Shown: positions 34,093 to 45,398 of the stretch, piece by piece
How positions within the stretch are numbered: the stretch's first letter is position 1
How the letters are laid out: the number at the start of each line of letters is the position of its first letter
DNA from: Pisolithus tinctorius
Lineage: Eukaryota > Basidiomycota > Agaricomycetes > Boletales > Pisolithaceae
Direction of reading: 5' to 3'
Length of the DNA stretch: 64,000 nt
Assembly (NCBI GenBank): GCA_024663395.1
Contig: JANFAH010000004.1
Coordinates: 496,001 to 560,000 of the forward strand
Notes under the pieces: model-generated
What the model was told of the DNA's origin: nothing
The model's database searches: none
What the model saw: only the letters and a program-made list of their open reading frames with translations
Program-made: the position numbers and the translations under genes

Positions 34093-35058
34093 TTCTTTGC
34101 TACACTGTAGAGGTTTCTTGGGTGTAAACTTCATCTGGTGGCTCACCTACTGTAACTTCGACTGTAGCTGGCCATCTACGATAAACATGATAAATGTACT
34201 AGACTACTTCAATTCCCGTCATAGCTCAGCGTCGACGAGAGCATGAAATGGGAGGGCGGATAGTTAGAGTCACCTGTATTAATAAACTCAAAGAGCGATG
34301 GGCAGATTTTGACGTGGAGCGTTGAAAGCAAAAGAGAATCTCTCAAGTTACCTGCGGCCGTTAGTACTATACCGTCTCATAAAAAGTCTACAATCTGTAG
34401 TTTACTTGCTGCCAGCAGTGTGCGCAGAGTTCTGAGAATTGAGCTTTCATGAGGACACGCAATCATCCACCAAAACCATCCAAATTGAACCTGCATGCGC
34501 TGCCACGTGTACACTTCTCTCAGACTAGTTGGACGTGCCGAATATCAAGCTCGCATGCGACAGCCGCCCAAGCCTTCATCGGGCTTCGTACGAATAATGC
34601 CCGTCCGCGGATAAGGTTCTCTGAGAAAAAATCAGGGATCACTCGCCTGAAGCCGGATGTGCTATCTCGGTGATCGACTTGCGCCGAGAGTCCCATGAAA
34701 GTCATTGGCACTCTCGAGTGGATTCGTCCGTTACGGGGGCCTGCATTGCACGAAGTCGAGGAGGGGGAACATATAACCCTCCAGAGCGAGAGGTGCTGAA
34801 CAATTGATCGAGTTCTGGTTCCTTGTGTATTTGCTCCTGCGCAGACTCGTGCTCTTTATTCACAGTGGTGAAACTGACCTCCTTCGAATGTCAGGACGAC
34901 CGTGGCCATCGGAAGACGAGTATGCAGTTGTTAGCCATGGGTACTACAATTCTGGACACCTTTTTGAACCTTCCAGTTAGAGTCCAAGTCCGAACAACAT
35001 CATTCGGTATCGACCGCTTATGTAATGGTCTTCTCTTCAGTCTGCTGTTAGCCCCGAC
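34093..35058. other. Intergenic region upstream of coilin-like gene
   Basis: No clear gene. Composition returns to host-like with frequent CpG from about 34200. It presumably contains the coilin promoter. Open stretches here (34449-34673 and 34823-35275) show no recognisable protein. Confidence 0.5.
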
Positions 35059-36989
35059 ATGCGTATCAAAGTCACCACTGGTCCTCTTCCCCTCCTCAAG
35101 GCGTGGTTTCCCGTGCCGTCTGCTCATCCAGAGACGCCCTCAGAATTTACTGTTGCAAACCTCAAAACTCGTCTATGCAACACGCTACCCCTCCTTAGTA
35201 CCGTTGCCGCCTCCTCGCTCCGTCTTTCTATCGACGGATTCGAGCTCCTGGACGATTGCGACATCGGAGTCGTAAGGGACGGTGACCTGGTATGGTGAGT
35301 CATACTTTTCTCGAACGGTCGTGCGGCGCATGCTCCCCGACCTGCATGTGGCTAACCAGAGGCAAGCATTGAGCAGGTAAATGCATCTGAAAAGGTCATA
35401 AAACCGAAGGGAAATCAGTCGGAACGAAGTGGATCTTCTCGGAAACCTACACCTCCCCTGCGGGATATACACCCCACATCCAAAAAGAGGAAACGTTCCT
35501 TCGAATCCACGTCGACATCGGAGTCCGAGTCCACATTTGAGTCTGACACCTCTAGTTCATCTTCATCCCCGTCCTCCTCCTCCCCTCGTCTTCTACTACC
35601 ACTGACTCGGAAGCAGCCAGCACAACATCGGACTCCGAAGAATCCGAGTCAGAAACTTCAGAACCTGATTCCGGTCCATCCCTCGCCTTGACCAGGCGAA
35701 CTGACTTGCAAGCGACAAAACCCAAGCCGCCTCCCTGTCGTCCATCCAACCCCCCACCAAACTCCGTGTATGTCCGTCTGTTCCTTTCTTTTTTTCTTAC
35801 TCACAGTCTCAAGTCGAGGTCAACTTACTTATGTTCCACCTGGGTTCGGTAAACCACAGACCCGTGCTCGCAATAAGAGGCGACGATTGAAGAGGTTGCA
35901 CGATCGTGAAGCAGTGCCACCAGCGTCTAGCCCACTTTCAGGACCAAATGCTATCGCAACGGATTCATTTGCACACACAGAGAATCATCATGATGGGAGC
36001 GGCCGTCCTCAGGAGTCGGAGAAATGCAGCAGCGAGAACACTCCTGACGTCGTTTTCCTGCCTTCGTTATCGCTTCGGAACAAGAACAAAGCCAAAAATT
36101 TCCGATCACTCATAAGCAAACCTCTACCACCCAAAATCATTTTTGCAGACGAGGAAGAAAACGGAATTTCAATCCAGATAGAGTCACCTACAGCAAACGT
36201 GCATTCTTCGTCTGTGGATCCTTCTCAGTTAGCATCTATTTCGATGCAGACGAAGGTTGAACGACAACCACCCGCTACAATAAGCACCCCGCCGCTTGTA
36301 CCACCTTCTTCTCGTCCTTCGTTACCACCCAATCTCTTTGTTACTAGTGTGGACGTGGAAGCAGGAATTCTACGGCCCAAGAAGAAGAGAAAGATGCGCG
36401 CCGCCGCAGAGTACGGTTCCGCAGTCGCAGAACGTGGCTATTATGCACCAGCCCCGGCAGGTGGGGACCTCGTGGAGGGCACTGGACATGCTGAAGTGAA
36501 CGTCACGCTTGATTACGGGGATAACGAGGCCGACAGTCAGCAGGAGAGAATTCCACGGGAGCAGTCTCAGGAAGAGACGGGTCCCCTAGACGTGAGTCTG
36601 AACGGACTGGAACAGTCAGCCATATCGAACTGGACACAGTTTCCAAAAATCACTCGAGAGATCCAGGTGGGTTTGAAGGTCGGGGACGTCATAGCATACA
36701 AGGTCAGTTTTACCCTGGTAGTCCTCACCTCATCCCGTAAAGTCATTGCCATGTACAGGACCTCGGTATTAACCCGACAACGTACACTCCTGAATACCTG
36801 ATTACCATTGCGAGGGTCATGTCAATCGACCCAATCAAGGAAGGACAGATCGTTGTGAGGCCATTACAGCCCCGAACCGAACTGTCATTCGGCGCGAGGC
36901 TTGGTCGGGATGCCGAAGAAGTTCGCGAAGAGGAATTTGCATGGGACGATATTCTCAATGGTGATTGGAGGTTTATTATGGAGTGTTGA
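35059..36989 (+). CDS. Coilin-like protein
   Basis: Coilin scaffolds Cajal bodies, where spliceosomal RNPs mature. Exon 1 (35059-35294) gives an N-terminal coilin-type ubiquitin-like fold: MRIKVTTGPLPLLKAWF, then LRLSIDGFELLDDCDIGVV and RDGDLV. The intron is 35295-35366 if the junction reads LVCIEQ. Exon 2 is Ser/Glu-rich with basic KKRKRSF; a one-base frame change near 35585 (CCCC) is needed to keep the acidic-serine run. The second intron (about 35768-35806/35813) leads to exon 3 with VPPGFGKPQTRARNKRRRLKR, which resembles the coilin linker. After the intron 36702-36759 the C-terminal Tudor-like domain follows (QVGLKVGDVIAYK / DLGINPTTYTPEYL..IARVMSIDP..VVRPLQPRTELSF), ending WRFIMEC. Both conserved ends in the right order make the call firm. 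Confidence 0.8.
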
Positions 36990-37940
36990 TCATCATACCC
37001 AGTTCCCTTGGGTCTTGTAAGTATACGTTCTGCTGAATTCCGGCCATTGGTCACCTATTGGCATGGGCATTCCACTTAAATGCTGTCTGTATTTTGGCTT
37101 GTGGAGGGGTTGTCAGGAAACCTTTGACGCTACAACGTCGCCAATGCAGGGGTACCATTCCCGGTCCCGAGAGGCCTGCCCGAGTTCCGCTACAATTCGT
37201 CATTGGTACCTTCCGATGAGTGGCCCGAGATAATCTTGAATCTTACATGGCTGATCCTCTCTGCGCTACTCATTCCACGACAAGCACCTTTGGGTCAGTC
37301 ATCCACTCGACGGGTTCACACCCACTAATCCAGATGACACTCGCAGATATGATACCCCTTACGCATACTCGAATTATAGATTACATACTTCGATATACAC
37401 CTGCGAGTACTCATAGGAGGGTACTATCTAAAAGTCATAGTGGGTGTACTGCATGCCCATTTCATATAACTAGTTATGTGTAAGGTTTTGGCTTGATGTT
37501 GACAGTATGTTCTCAAGTGTTATTCATTCTGTGACAGATTCAATATACTTCTCATTTATCTTTGCTGCCTTTCCTTATCCCATTCATCTGCATTGACACT
37601 TCATGCCTAGCTGCTACAGCATAAAGGGGCCTGTAAAATGTAGTGTATGGGGACTTCTTTCCCTATAACAATTATTGACTGCAAAGTCTGGATTATGTGT
37701 AGCATGGTTTAAGAAAGTCTTGTTGTATCTGTGCTGCAAGTGTTAAAACTTCACATTGACACCACATATTTTTATCCTTTTCACACTGGTCACCTTGAAC
37801 CATATCCACCCTCTCTTTCTCCTCAACCACAACCATCTTTCCCAAGTTCTCTCACATGTTGGTTTCCTTTTTCATGTCTTACTTCATCTGCCATATGCTC
37901 CCCCTGCATTCTCCATTATGATGTTGTTTCTGCTCTGACA
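36990..37940. other. Region downstream of coilin, partly repeat-like
   Basis: Host-like to about 37250, then CpG-poor. No gene recognised. An open stretch at 37220-37483 has no known domain. The last bases (ACTGT, 37941-37945) are the target duplication of E5. Confidence 0.45.
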
Positions 37941-37945
37941 ACTGT

Positions 37946-38679
37946 TGTCAAGTCCAGGCCTACTCCAACCAACTCTGATGCTATATAGGGCCTAGAGAAG
38001 GGTTTGGAAGCAAGTCTGACACAAGGAAGCAGAACTCTGACTGGTGGAGTGTTGGCAGGAATGAAGTCTGCCAAGACAAAGGCAGAGCAGAATGAGGGCA
38101 TCAGGTTTAGCTCATGTGCTACCCCCTTGCACAATCTCAGCCCTCATATTTCAGAGGGAGAGTATAGATGGAGAGTCAGAGGTAACTCCAATGGGCAGAG
38201 GTCAGAGACAGAAGGAGTAGGAACTAAGTTGATATTCATACTGAAGAACAGCAGAGTACAATACATGCTGTTATACTGTTACAGAGGTACAGTAGCTGGA
38301 ATTGGAACTGACATATGGAGACTCGTAAAATTTCAAGTAAAACTTCCTGGACAATGAATGAAGGGTAAATGGAGGACATATGAATGGGTAACACAGAACA
38401 CCCAGAAAAGGAAACAGTCCAGGGGCTGAACCATGTGGTGCATGTGCTGTGGAGTACCTGACTGTGCACTGTCAGGGAGAAGTCCGAAGGTAGTCACATG
38501 ACTCCTCAGAGAATGGTCTGCTTGGTCTGGTAGAAGGGCAACACAAGTCTGACAGCAGTTGGAGCAGAGATGGTTCATAACCGACAGAAGTTGGGTGGAG
38601 TTGGTGTGGAGTGAGTGAACAACTGGCAGAAGAGGGTGCAGAGTGAGTAAGGACCTAGAGTGAACACACAGTTATGACA
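37946..38679 (-). repeat. 3' LTR of E5
   Basis: TGTCATAAC..CTTGACA read on minus. It aligns throughout with the 5' LTR. Confidence 0.92.
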
Positions 38680-38682
38680 GTG

Positions 38683-38702
38683 CCCCCCCCCCCCCCCCCC
38701 CC
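38683..38702 (-). promoter_or_regulatory. Polypurine tract of E5 (20 G on minus)
   Basis: An uninterrupted run of 20 C on plus, 3 bp inside the 3' LTR edge. It is the expected primer site for plus-strand DNA synthesis, unusually pure and long. Confidence 0.75.
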
Positions 38703-38884
38703 TTAGGGCCTGAACCCCTGAAGGCCACATGTACAGGACAAGATCAACATGAGTTGATCATTTGAAATTATTTTGATGCCTCAAGGATGATGGCTTTAGC
38801 CATGGTGGAGCTCAGTTGGAGTTCGAAGTATTGCTTAAAAACACATGTTAGGGTACTGAACCTTCATCCTTTCCTCCCATCATC

Positions 38885-40210
38885 ATGCCTTCCCAGTGCC
38901 AGAGCAAGACCCCCCAACCAACCCATGGCCATGTCTGCAACTATTCCAAGTTGTGGATGAAGAGCTGGTCATCCTGACTGATGACTCCACTGACATGAGT
39001 GAGAGAAGCCTGTGGAGAAGGCACGCTGATGAGAGGAGGCTGAGCAGAGAGAGAGAGAGCACAAGGCAGAGTGCAAGGCCAAGTGTGAGGAGGCCAAGAG
39101 GTGGAAGGTGGAGGAGGAGCAGTTGGAGGCAGAGTGGAAGAAGAGAGCAGAAGAGGAGGCTCAGAAGAGAAGGGCAATGGAGGAAGAGGAGGCTTGTAAG
39201 AAGAGGGCAGCAGAGGAAGAGGCAGAGAGGCAGAGGCAGAGAGCCTCTCAGGAGAGGGCCCAGGCCAGGTGGGATGAGGCTGCGCAGAGGTGAGTAGCAG
39301 ACTACTGTGAGTCAGGCAGAGCTGACCCTATATATATATTTTGATCTTATTCTACTCAGGCTAACTGGCACAGTGTACAATGTCAACACCACCAGAAGGT
39401 CCCTGGGGGCTTGTGGTGGTCACCACAACCAGGAGAGCCCCTGCACTCACTATGTAGCAAGTCTGACAGCAGGGCAGTGCAAGCCAGGCAAGGTAAGACC
39501 AAGGCCTGCATGCCCTGCCACAAGAAGAAGAAGACCTGCAGTTGGATGTGGGAGGAGGTGGTGGCAGGGCCTTTGCAGAAGAGAGCAGGGATGGGGAGTT
39601 CCTGAGGGGAGAAGAAGAAGAGGATGCAAGGGAAGGGAAAGGAGAGTGACAGAGACAGAGGAAGTGGACAACAAGTGAGAGATAGGCAGAAAGATGAGGA
39701 GGAGCCACAGACACTGCATGAGGGACCCTCAGGGTGGGGGTCTCCTCCTGGTGGGTGGAGTGGGAATGAGAGTGGCAGCTTCAGGCTGCAGAGAGGTATG
39801 TGGCAGTGCATGAGAAGGCTGCAACAGCCTTTGAGAGGATGGCAAGGGCAGCAGAGCAGATGGTGGAGGCTGCAGAGCAGACAGCCAACAAGTGGGGGCT
39901 GTACTGTGAGTGGGTGGAATGGGTGGAGATGAGGAGGAGGGAGGATGTGCAAGAGGCCAGGATGGCTGAGCTTGAGTGCAGAGGTGGAGGATGGAAGAGG
40001 CCTCAGTTGGAGGCAGAGGACAAGAATGAGGAAGCAGATGAAGGTGCAGAGGGGATAACAAGGAAGAGGAAGAAGTTGGAGGAGAGAAGGAAGGGAGAGA
40101 AGAACAGGAGGGTGGTGGAGAACAAGCAATGGAAGAGTAGAGTGTTTTTTTGTTTTCTTTTTTTTGTCTTTAGTTGTATATTTTTGTACTACTATGAGAT
40201 AGACTTGTGA
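38885..40210 (+). pseudogene. Antisense Zn-finger/coiled-coil gene of E5
   Basis: Same place and direction relative to pol as in E2 and E3. It starts MPSQCQSKTPQ or in the neighbouring frame (VPEQDPPTNPWP). An acidic part (VVDEELVILTDDSTD) is followed, after a frame change near 39030, by a long Glu/Lys/Arg coiled coil (39050-39293). A probable intron starts GTGAGTAGC at 39291 and ends CTCAG at 39360. The second zinc half-site is clear (ACMPCHKKKKTCSW, C-X2-C-X6-C). The first half is blurred: a CTHY where CTHC is expected, plus a frame change. A helical block (FERMARAAEQMVEAAEQ), an acidic stretch and a Lys/Arg-rich end follow. It is broken, but the architecture agrees with the other two copies. 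Confidence 0.55.
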
Positions 40211-40399
40211 TTTTGTTTGTGACTCTGAGAAGTGAAATGGATAAGCAGAGAAAATTCTAAAGTACTTAAGGTAGTTCAGTAAGAGGTGGAGTTGGCCCAC
40301 AGAGGAGGATTATGTAGGTGGAGTATTATGGCAGAGGTTGGTAGGGCCAGGTTTGTGTGGATAGCATTCATGGAAAGTGGATACTATGTCAGAAGTGTG

Positions 40400-43300
40400 A
40401 TCTAGCTCAGTTGCAAGCAACCAAGAGGTTTCTCATTGGTGTTCTTGTAACCAGCCAACAGACTAGATACAAGAGTTGACAGTGGCAGTGATGGTGGTCC
40501 ACCTTAGAGTTGAGTATACTCCAACACTTCATACTCAAGGTCACCATCAACATCCACTGGTGGAGGCAGAGGCTGATGTTGGTTTGGGAACGGGTTAGCG
40601 CAGCGGCTTCCAGTTGTGAGACATGGAAGACTGGATGTACCAAGTGCATAGAGTCAGGGAGCTTAAGGGTGACAGAACACGTACCTGGCCGGCTAAGATG
40701 GTGAAGGACCTAAGTACTTTTCAGAGAGTTTTCCAAAGGACAAGTGGAGTGGAAGTACTTGGCTTGATGTAGGCCTGTTCTCCAACCTTAAACTCAGGCA
40801 GAGGTATGCGCTTGGCATCTGCTGGACCCTGGTAGTGCTGCTGAGCAGCAGACATTCAGAGCAGAGGAAGTTATGAAGGGCAGAGAGCTCAACGACATAG
40901 TCATGAGCCCTTGGAGAAGTGAAGTCTTGGTCAGGGACCACAGACAGGTTTGGATGGTACCCCTTGTTAGTGAAGAAGAGGAGAAACCCAGTAGTTGCAC
41001 TTGGTGCATTGTGAAAGTGAACTCCACTAGAGGTAACAGCTCAGCCCAGTTGTCTTGTTGGTAGTAGTTACAGTAGACATGAAGGTACTGCTCAAGGGTC
41101 TGGTTCATTCATTCAGTCTGGCCATCACCTTCTGGGTGGTAACCTGAAGTGAAGTGAAGATGCATATCAAGGGCCTTCCTAGAGAGTGGAAGAAGTGTGA
41201 GACAAACTCAGGACCTCTGCGGAGGTGACATTAACTGGTACTCCATGCTTGGAGAAGACATGGGTAAGGAAGAGCTTAGTGAGTTCAGCAGAGGTGATGG
41301 AGTCATGGGTGGGGATGAACACTGCTTGCTTTGAGAGGCAGTCCACTACCACAAGGTGGCAGAGCAGCCATTGGAGTTGGGGAGGTGTTTGATGAAGTCC
41401 ATGGAGATGGAGTTCCAAGGGCTCTCTGGGACAGGGAGTTGCTTCAGCAGACTATAAGGGCAGTGGTGCAGAGTTTTGCTCCATCCACAGGTGGTGCAAG
41501 ACCTGACATATTCTTTCATGTTGGAGCAGAGGTTAGGCCACACATAGTCCCTGTGGATGAGTTCTAGGGTGCGGTTTTGCCCAAAATGGCCTGCTAGAGG
41601 ATGATCATGCTTGAACCAAAGCACTGAAGGCAGAGGTCATCAATGTCAGGGACAAAGATGCAACCATCAAGGTGGAGTAGACCATCAGAGTCCAGGGACC
41701 ACTGAGGCTTAGTCAGAGTTGGGAGATGGCTGGCAGAGAAAGGGTCAGAGGGTATGGTGGAGACGATGTCAGAGTGCAAGCACTTGACATTGAAGACCAT
41801 GGGTGGTGCGAGCACAGGTGCATGAGGGTAGTGGTATGGAGGGATGATACAAGCTGTTCCTGTGTAAACATAGGGTGGAGATTGTGAGGATTTACCTGCA
41901 TTAGTCCCTATCCCCCCCTTTTGGGTAGAAATCCAAAATGGCATGTAAGTGCATTGGGCTTGGCTCCCAAGTGGCCAGGTCAGAAGTGGATAGAGAGATT
42001 GAACTGGGAAAGGTACTCCTGAACCAGCAGGCTTATCAAGGGGTGAGAACCTTAGAAGTGGAAAAATACTCAAGGTTTTTGTGGTCCATCACCATGTCGA
42101 CAGCTAAGGCAGAGCCTTCTAAGTAATGCTGCCATGGCAGAAGCCTTGAAGATAGGCCAACAGCTCCTTGTCATGGGTATCATAGTTGAGTTCTGGTGTG
42201 GTCATGGTGTGGGAGTAGAAAGCAACTGGGGCAGAGTTCACTGTTGGAGCAGGTGAGTGACAAAATACCAGCAATGGCATAGTGGAGGCATCAGTTTCAA
42301 CTGTAAGTGGAGCATCAGGAACCCAATGACGTGAGGATAGGAGCAGAGCTGAAGGCATCCTTCAGGCAGAGGAAAGCAGAGTGGCACTCCTCAGAAAAGT
42401 TCCAAGGAGCACCCTTTTGTGTGGAGGTGAGTGAGTGGAATGATGATGTCAGAGTAGTTATTAAGAATCCCTATAGAAATTTGTGAAGCCAAGGATAGGA
42501 CTGGATGTCTTGCACCTTCCACAGCTCAGGCCAGTCACAGACTGCCTGAACTTTTCTTGGCGACATGGTGAGACCAGAGGGAGAGAGAATGTTAGCCAAG
42601 TACTTGATGGGTTGGAGTGGAACTTGCACTTCTCTGGCTTGGCATAAGACCATGCTTTCAAAGGTGGCAGAGTACCTCTTTATGTGATCATGGTGTGACT
42701 CCATGTCCTGCGAATAAACTAAAATGTCATTGAGGTATACCATGACACAGACATTGAGCATGTCTGCAAAGATGCTATTGACAAACTGCTGGAAGGCTGC
42801 AGGCGTTAGTCAGACTGAATGGCATTACCTGCCACTCATAAGAACCATAATGAGTATGGAAAGCCATTTTCCATTCATCTCCATCTGCAATGCAGACTAG
42901 ATGATAGGCATGGCAGAGGTTGATCTTGGTATAGACTTTAGTGTGGCTTGGAGAGTCGAGTAGGTTGGAGATGAGTGGCAGCAGATAGTGATCTTTTTTT
43001 GTGATTTTGTTGAGTCCTCGATAATCTACACAGAGGCAGAGTGAACCATCCTTCTTCTTTATGAAGAGGACAGGGGCACCATGAGCAGAGGTGGATTGTT
43101 TGATGAAACTGTAGCCAAGATGCTCATCAATGAAGGTGTGGAGAGCTTCAAGCTCTGGTGGAGAAAGAGAGTAGATTGTGCCAATGGGTGGAGATGCTCC
43201 TTCCTTGAGGTCGATCTTGAGATCGAATGAGCAGTGTGGCAGAAGTTCTGTGGCCTTGTCTTTACTAAAGACATTGGCAAACTCGTGATACTCAGAGGAA

Positions 43301-43990
43301 CTGAGGAGAGGTCAGGAGGTGGAGAAGAAGTGGAGGATGCATGAAGCTTCACATCAGTCAGCGGAGAGCTGCAAGTAGAACTGTCTAGAGCCAGGGAGAG
43401 CACAGGCTCTGACATATGCAGCAGCATTGATGAGTGAGATGAGTAGAGTGGAGGCAGCGTGAGTCTGTTGGAGGTGCAGTCAGAGGTGCAATGGAGCGAG
43501 GGTGGTCAGATCCAGGAGTGAGGTCGCAGTGGAAGATGATGAAAAGTGCCTGGGGTGTTGGCATTCCTGTAGCCGATGGTTTGAATGATATACTGCCCAT
43601 ACCCAGTCAATCAATGGATTGAAGAAGGTGGAGCCAGTTGTGTCCTAATACCAGTGAACATGAAGAATCCAATGGAGTAACATAAAAATGAATGGAATTG
43701 ACATCCATGAAGGAAGCAGGAGGAAGATCTACTTCTTGGGAAATGACAGCATTTGTACTACCATCGAACAAAGCGGAGCAGAGAATGGCAGAGAAAACAG
43801 AGGAAACAGGAATAGGCATATTTTTTGATTATAGACAAGGGTCTAAAAAACAATGAGAAGGATCCATGGAAATTGATCAAATCAGAAACTAGTATCAACA
43901 GAATAGTCAAGAAGAGTTGCAGACATGGAAGTAAGGAAGTTGGGACTAGAAGAGAGGCATGACATGTTGAGTCGGATGTCCCAGTTGTGA
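40400..43990 (-). pseudogene. Gypsy pol of E5: protease to chromodomain, decayed
   Basis: In minus-strand order: protease (about 43880-43600: ALFDGSTNAVIS, LVLGHNWLHLLQSID); RT (43330-42480: LFIKKKDGSLCLCVDYRGLNK, YGSYEWQVMPF, then YLNDILVYS where YLDD is expected); RNase H (to 42080: VETDAS, NYDTHDKELL); integrase (41700-40800: HDHPLAGHFG..CTTC finger, [20 protein letters not shown]); and chromodomain traces at 40660-40400. Many stops and frame changes separate these parts. The Asp to Asn in the RT active site fits CpG loss (GAT to AAT after C). Confidence 0.85.
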
Positions 43991-44049
43991 CACAGTTGGG
44001 ATCAACATGCTCCGCCAGGCTGTGCAAGCCTCCCTAGGAGGAGCTAGGA

Positions 44050-45336
44050 CTATTTTTGGGCTCTGCATTCTCCTGAAGGCAGAGGAGGCCAGAGCGTCCA
44101 GCTGTAGCTGCACAGGCGTTTGGCTGTGCAGGAGGTGGACTTGGGACAGTCCTTGGTGGGGTGGCCGGCCTCACCACAGAAGAGGCAGAGGTTGTTCTTC
44201 ATCCTGCGCTGGCATTCAGTGGAGGTGAGTTTGCCATCCTTGCCCAGAAGATGGGCAATATCAGACTTGGGTGCATTGGACTTGGGTGGATCTTTCTGTT
44301 TGCCCTTGCCCTTGGTGTTGGACTTTGGAGTGGAGGAGGAGGACGATGATTTAGTCTTATTGTCAGAGTTGGAAGACTGTGACTTGTCAGAGGTGGACTT
44401 GGTGGTGCATGAGATCTCTGCTTTGTGCTCCCAGTAGTGTGCATCGATGGTCTGGGTGAGTTTGTGGAGTTGTGCGAGGGTAGAAGGCTTTCTGACACAG
44501 GCAATCTCATCCTTGATGCAGTCTGGAAGTCCACTATAGAAGCAGTGGCAGAGTGCACCGACACCATAGTCCTTGACTTGTGAAGCCCAGCAATTGAACT
44601 CCACAATGTATTTGGTAATTTGAGAACCATCCTTCATGGTGAGGTTCTCGAGTTGTTGGACAGCATCTGCTATGGCATCATGCAGACCAAAATTAGTTGT
44701 GAGTTCTTGTAAGAACTCATGATAGTTGTCCATCCAGAGCAGGTGGTCATAGTTGTCAGGGTTTAGCAGGTCTGGCTTGAACCAAGCCAGGGCCATACCC
44801 TTAAGATAAGATTGAGCAAAGGTAACTTTTGCTCTGCCAGAGTGGAATGCATGAGGGCAGTCTTGGAAGTTCAGCTCACATTGTATGAGGAATTCACAGA
44901 GTTTCTTAGGGTCAGAGCCATTGAAGGTGTCAGGCTTGCAAACTTTGGTTTTTGGAGCAGAGTCCCCAGTGTGTGAACTAGACCATGCAAGCACATGGAC
45001 AGCTCTAGCAAGAGCTATGAGGGGATCCTCTGGTGGCTCAGCTGGGTCTTTGGGGACATCCCTGTCACTGCTGCCCCCACCATCAGGATCACCATCAGGA
45101 TAATCAGGGTCTGGGTTGGGTCCATCATCTCGATTACAAGGAGACAGAGTGTGGAAGGTTGTTGGGTGGAGGTTGGAGCAACCAGCTTGCAAAGCACTTT
45201 CACCTTCAGTGCAAGAGCAGTGTTGAGTGGAGAAGGATTGGAACTGTTCAACAATGGAAGGGAGTCGATGCAGATTAGCTAGCACAGCAGTGAGGTTCTC
45301 AGCAACCTCTCTCTGGGATTGAGCTTGAGTTCTCAT
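44050..45336 (-). CDS. Gag of E5
   Basis: An intact 428-codon ORF starting MRTQAQSQREVAENLTAVL. An acidic Asp/Pro/Gly linker precedes the retrotransposon gag domain (PDTFNGSDPKKLCEFLIQCELNFQD, AKVTFAQSYLKGMALAWFKPD, LENLTMKDGSQITKYIVEF). A Ser/Lys-rich stretch and one CCHC zinc knuckle (CLFCGEAGHPTKDC) follow near residue 395. Gag forms the particle and binds the element RNA. It starts about 62 bp inside the LTR edge. That gag is open while pol is not may be chance, or may reflect use in trans. Confidence 0.85.
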   Translation of the reverse strand: MRTQAQSQREVAENLTAVLANLHRLPSIVEQFQSFSTQHCSCTEGESALQAGCSNLHPTTFHTLSPCNRDDGPNPDPDYPDGDPDGGGSSDRDVPKDPAEPPEDPLIALARAVHVLAWSSSHTGDSAPKTKVCKPDTFNGSDPKKLCEFLIQCELNFQDCPHAFHSGRAKVTFAQSYLKGMALAWFKPDLLNPDNYDHLLWMDNYHEFLQELTTNFGLHDAIADAVQQLENLTMKDGSQITKYIVEFNCWASQVKDYGVGALCHCFYSGLPDCIKDEIACVRKPSTLAQLHKLTQTIDAHYWEHKAEISCTTKSTSDKSQSSNSDNKTKSSSSSSTPKSNTKGKGKQKDPPKSNAPKSDIAHLLGKDGKLTSTECQRRMKNNLCLFCGEAGHPTKDCPKSTSCTAKRLCSYSWTLWPPLPSGECRAQK

Positions 45337-45380
45337 AACAGTGTAAGTTTTTTTGGAAGACAGAAAAGGAGATTGTACAA

Positions 45381-45398
45381 GTGCAAGTACAAATATAC
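45381..45398 (-). promoter_or_regulatory. Primer-binding site of E5, self-priming type
   Basis: Directly inside the 5' LTR, minus reads GTATATTTGTACTTGCAC. Bases 45386-45396 are complementary over 11 nt to the predicted 5' end of the transcript (45685-45695). Confidence 0.6.

Noticed and set aside
37731..37988. Open frame near the left edge of E5
   Set aside because: It runs across the target duplication into the LTR, so it is not a real gene.
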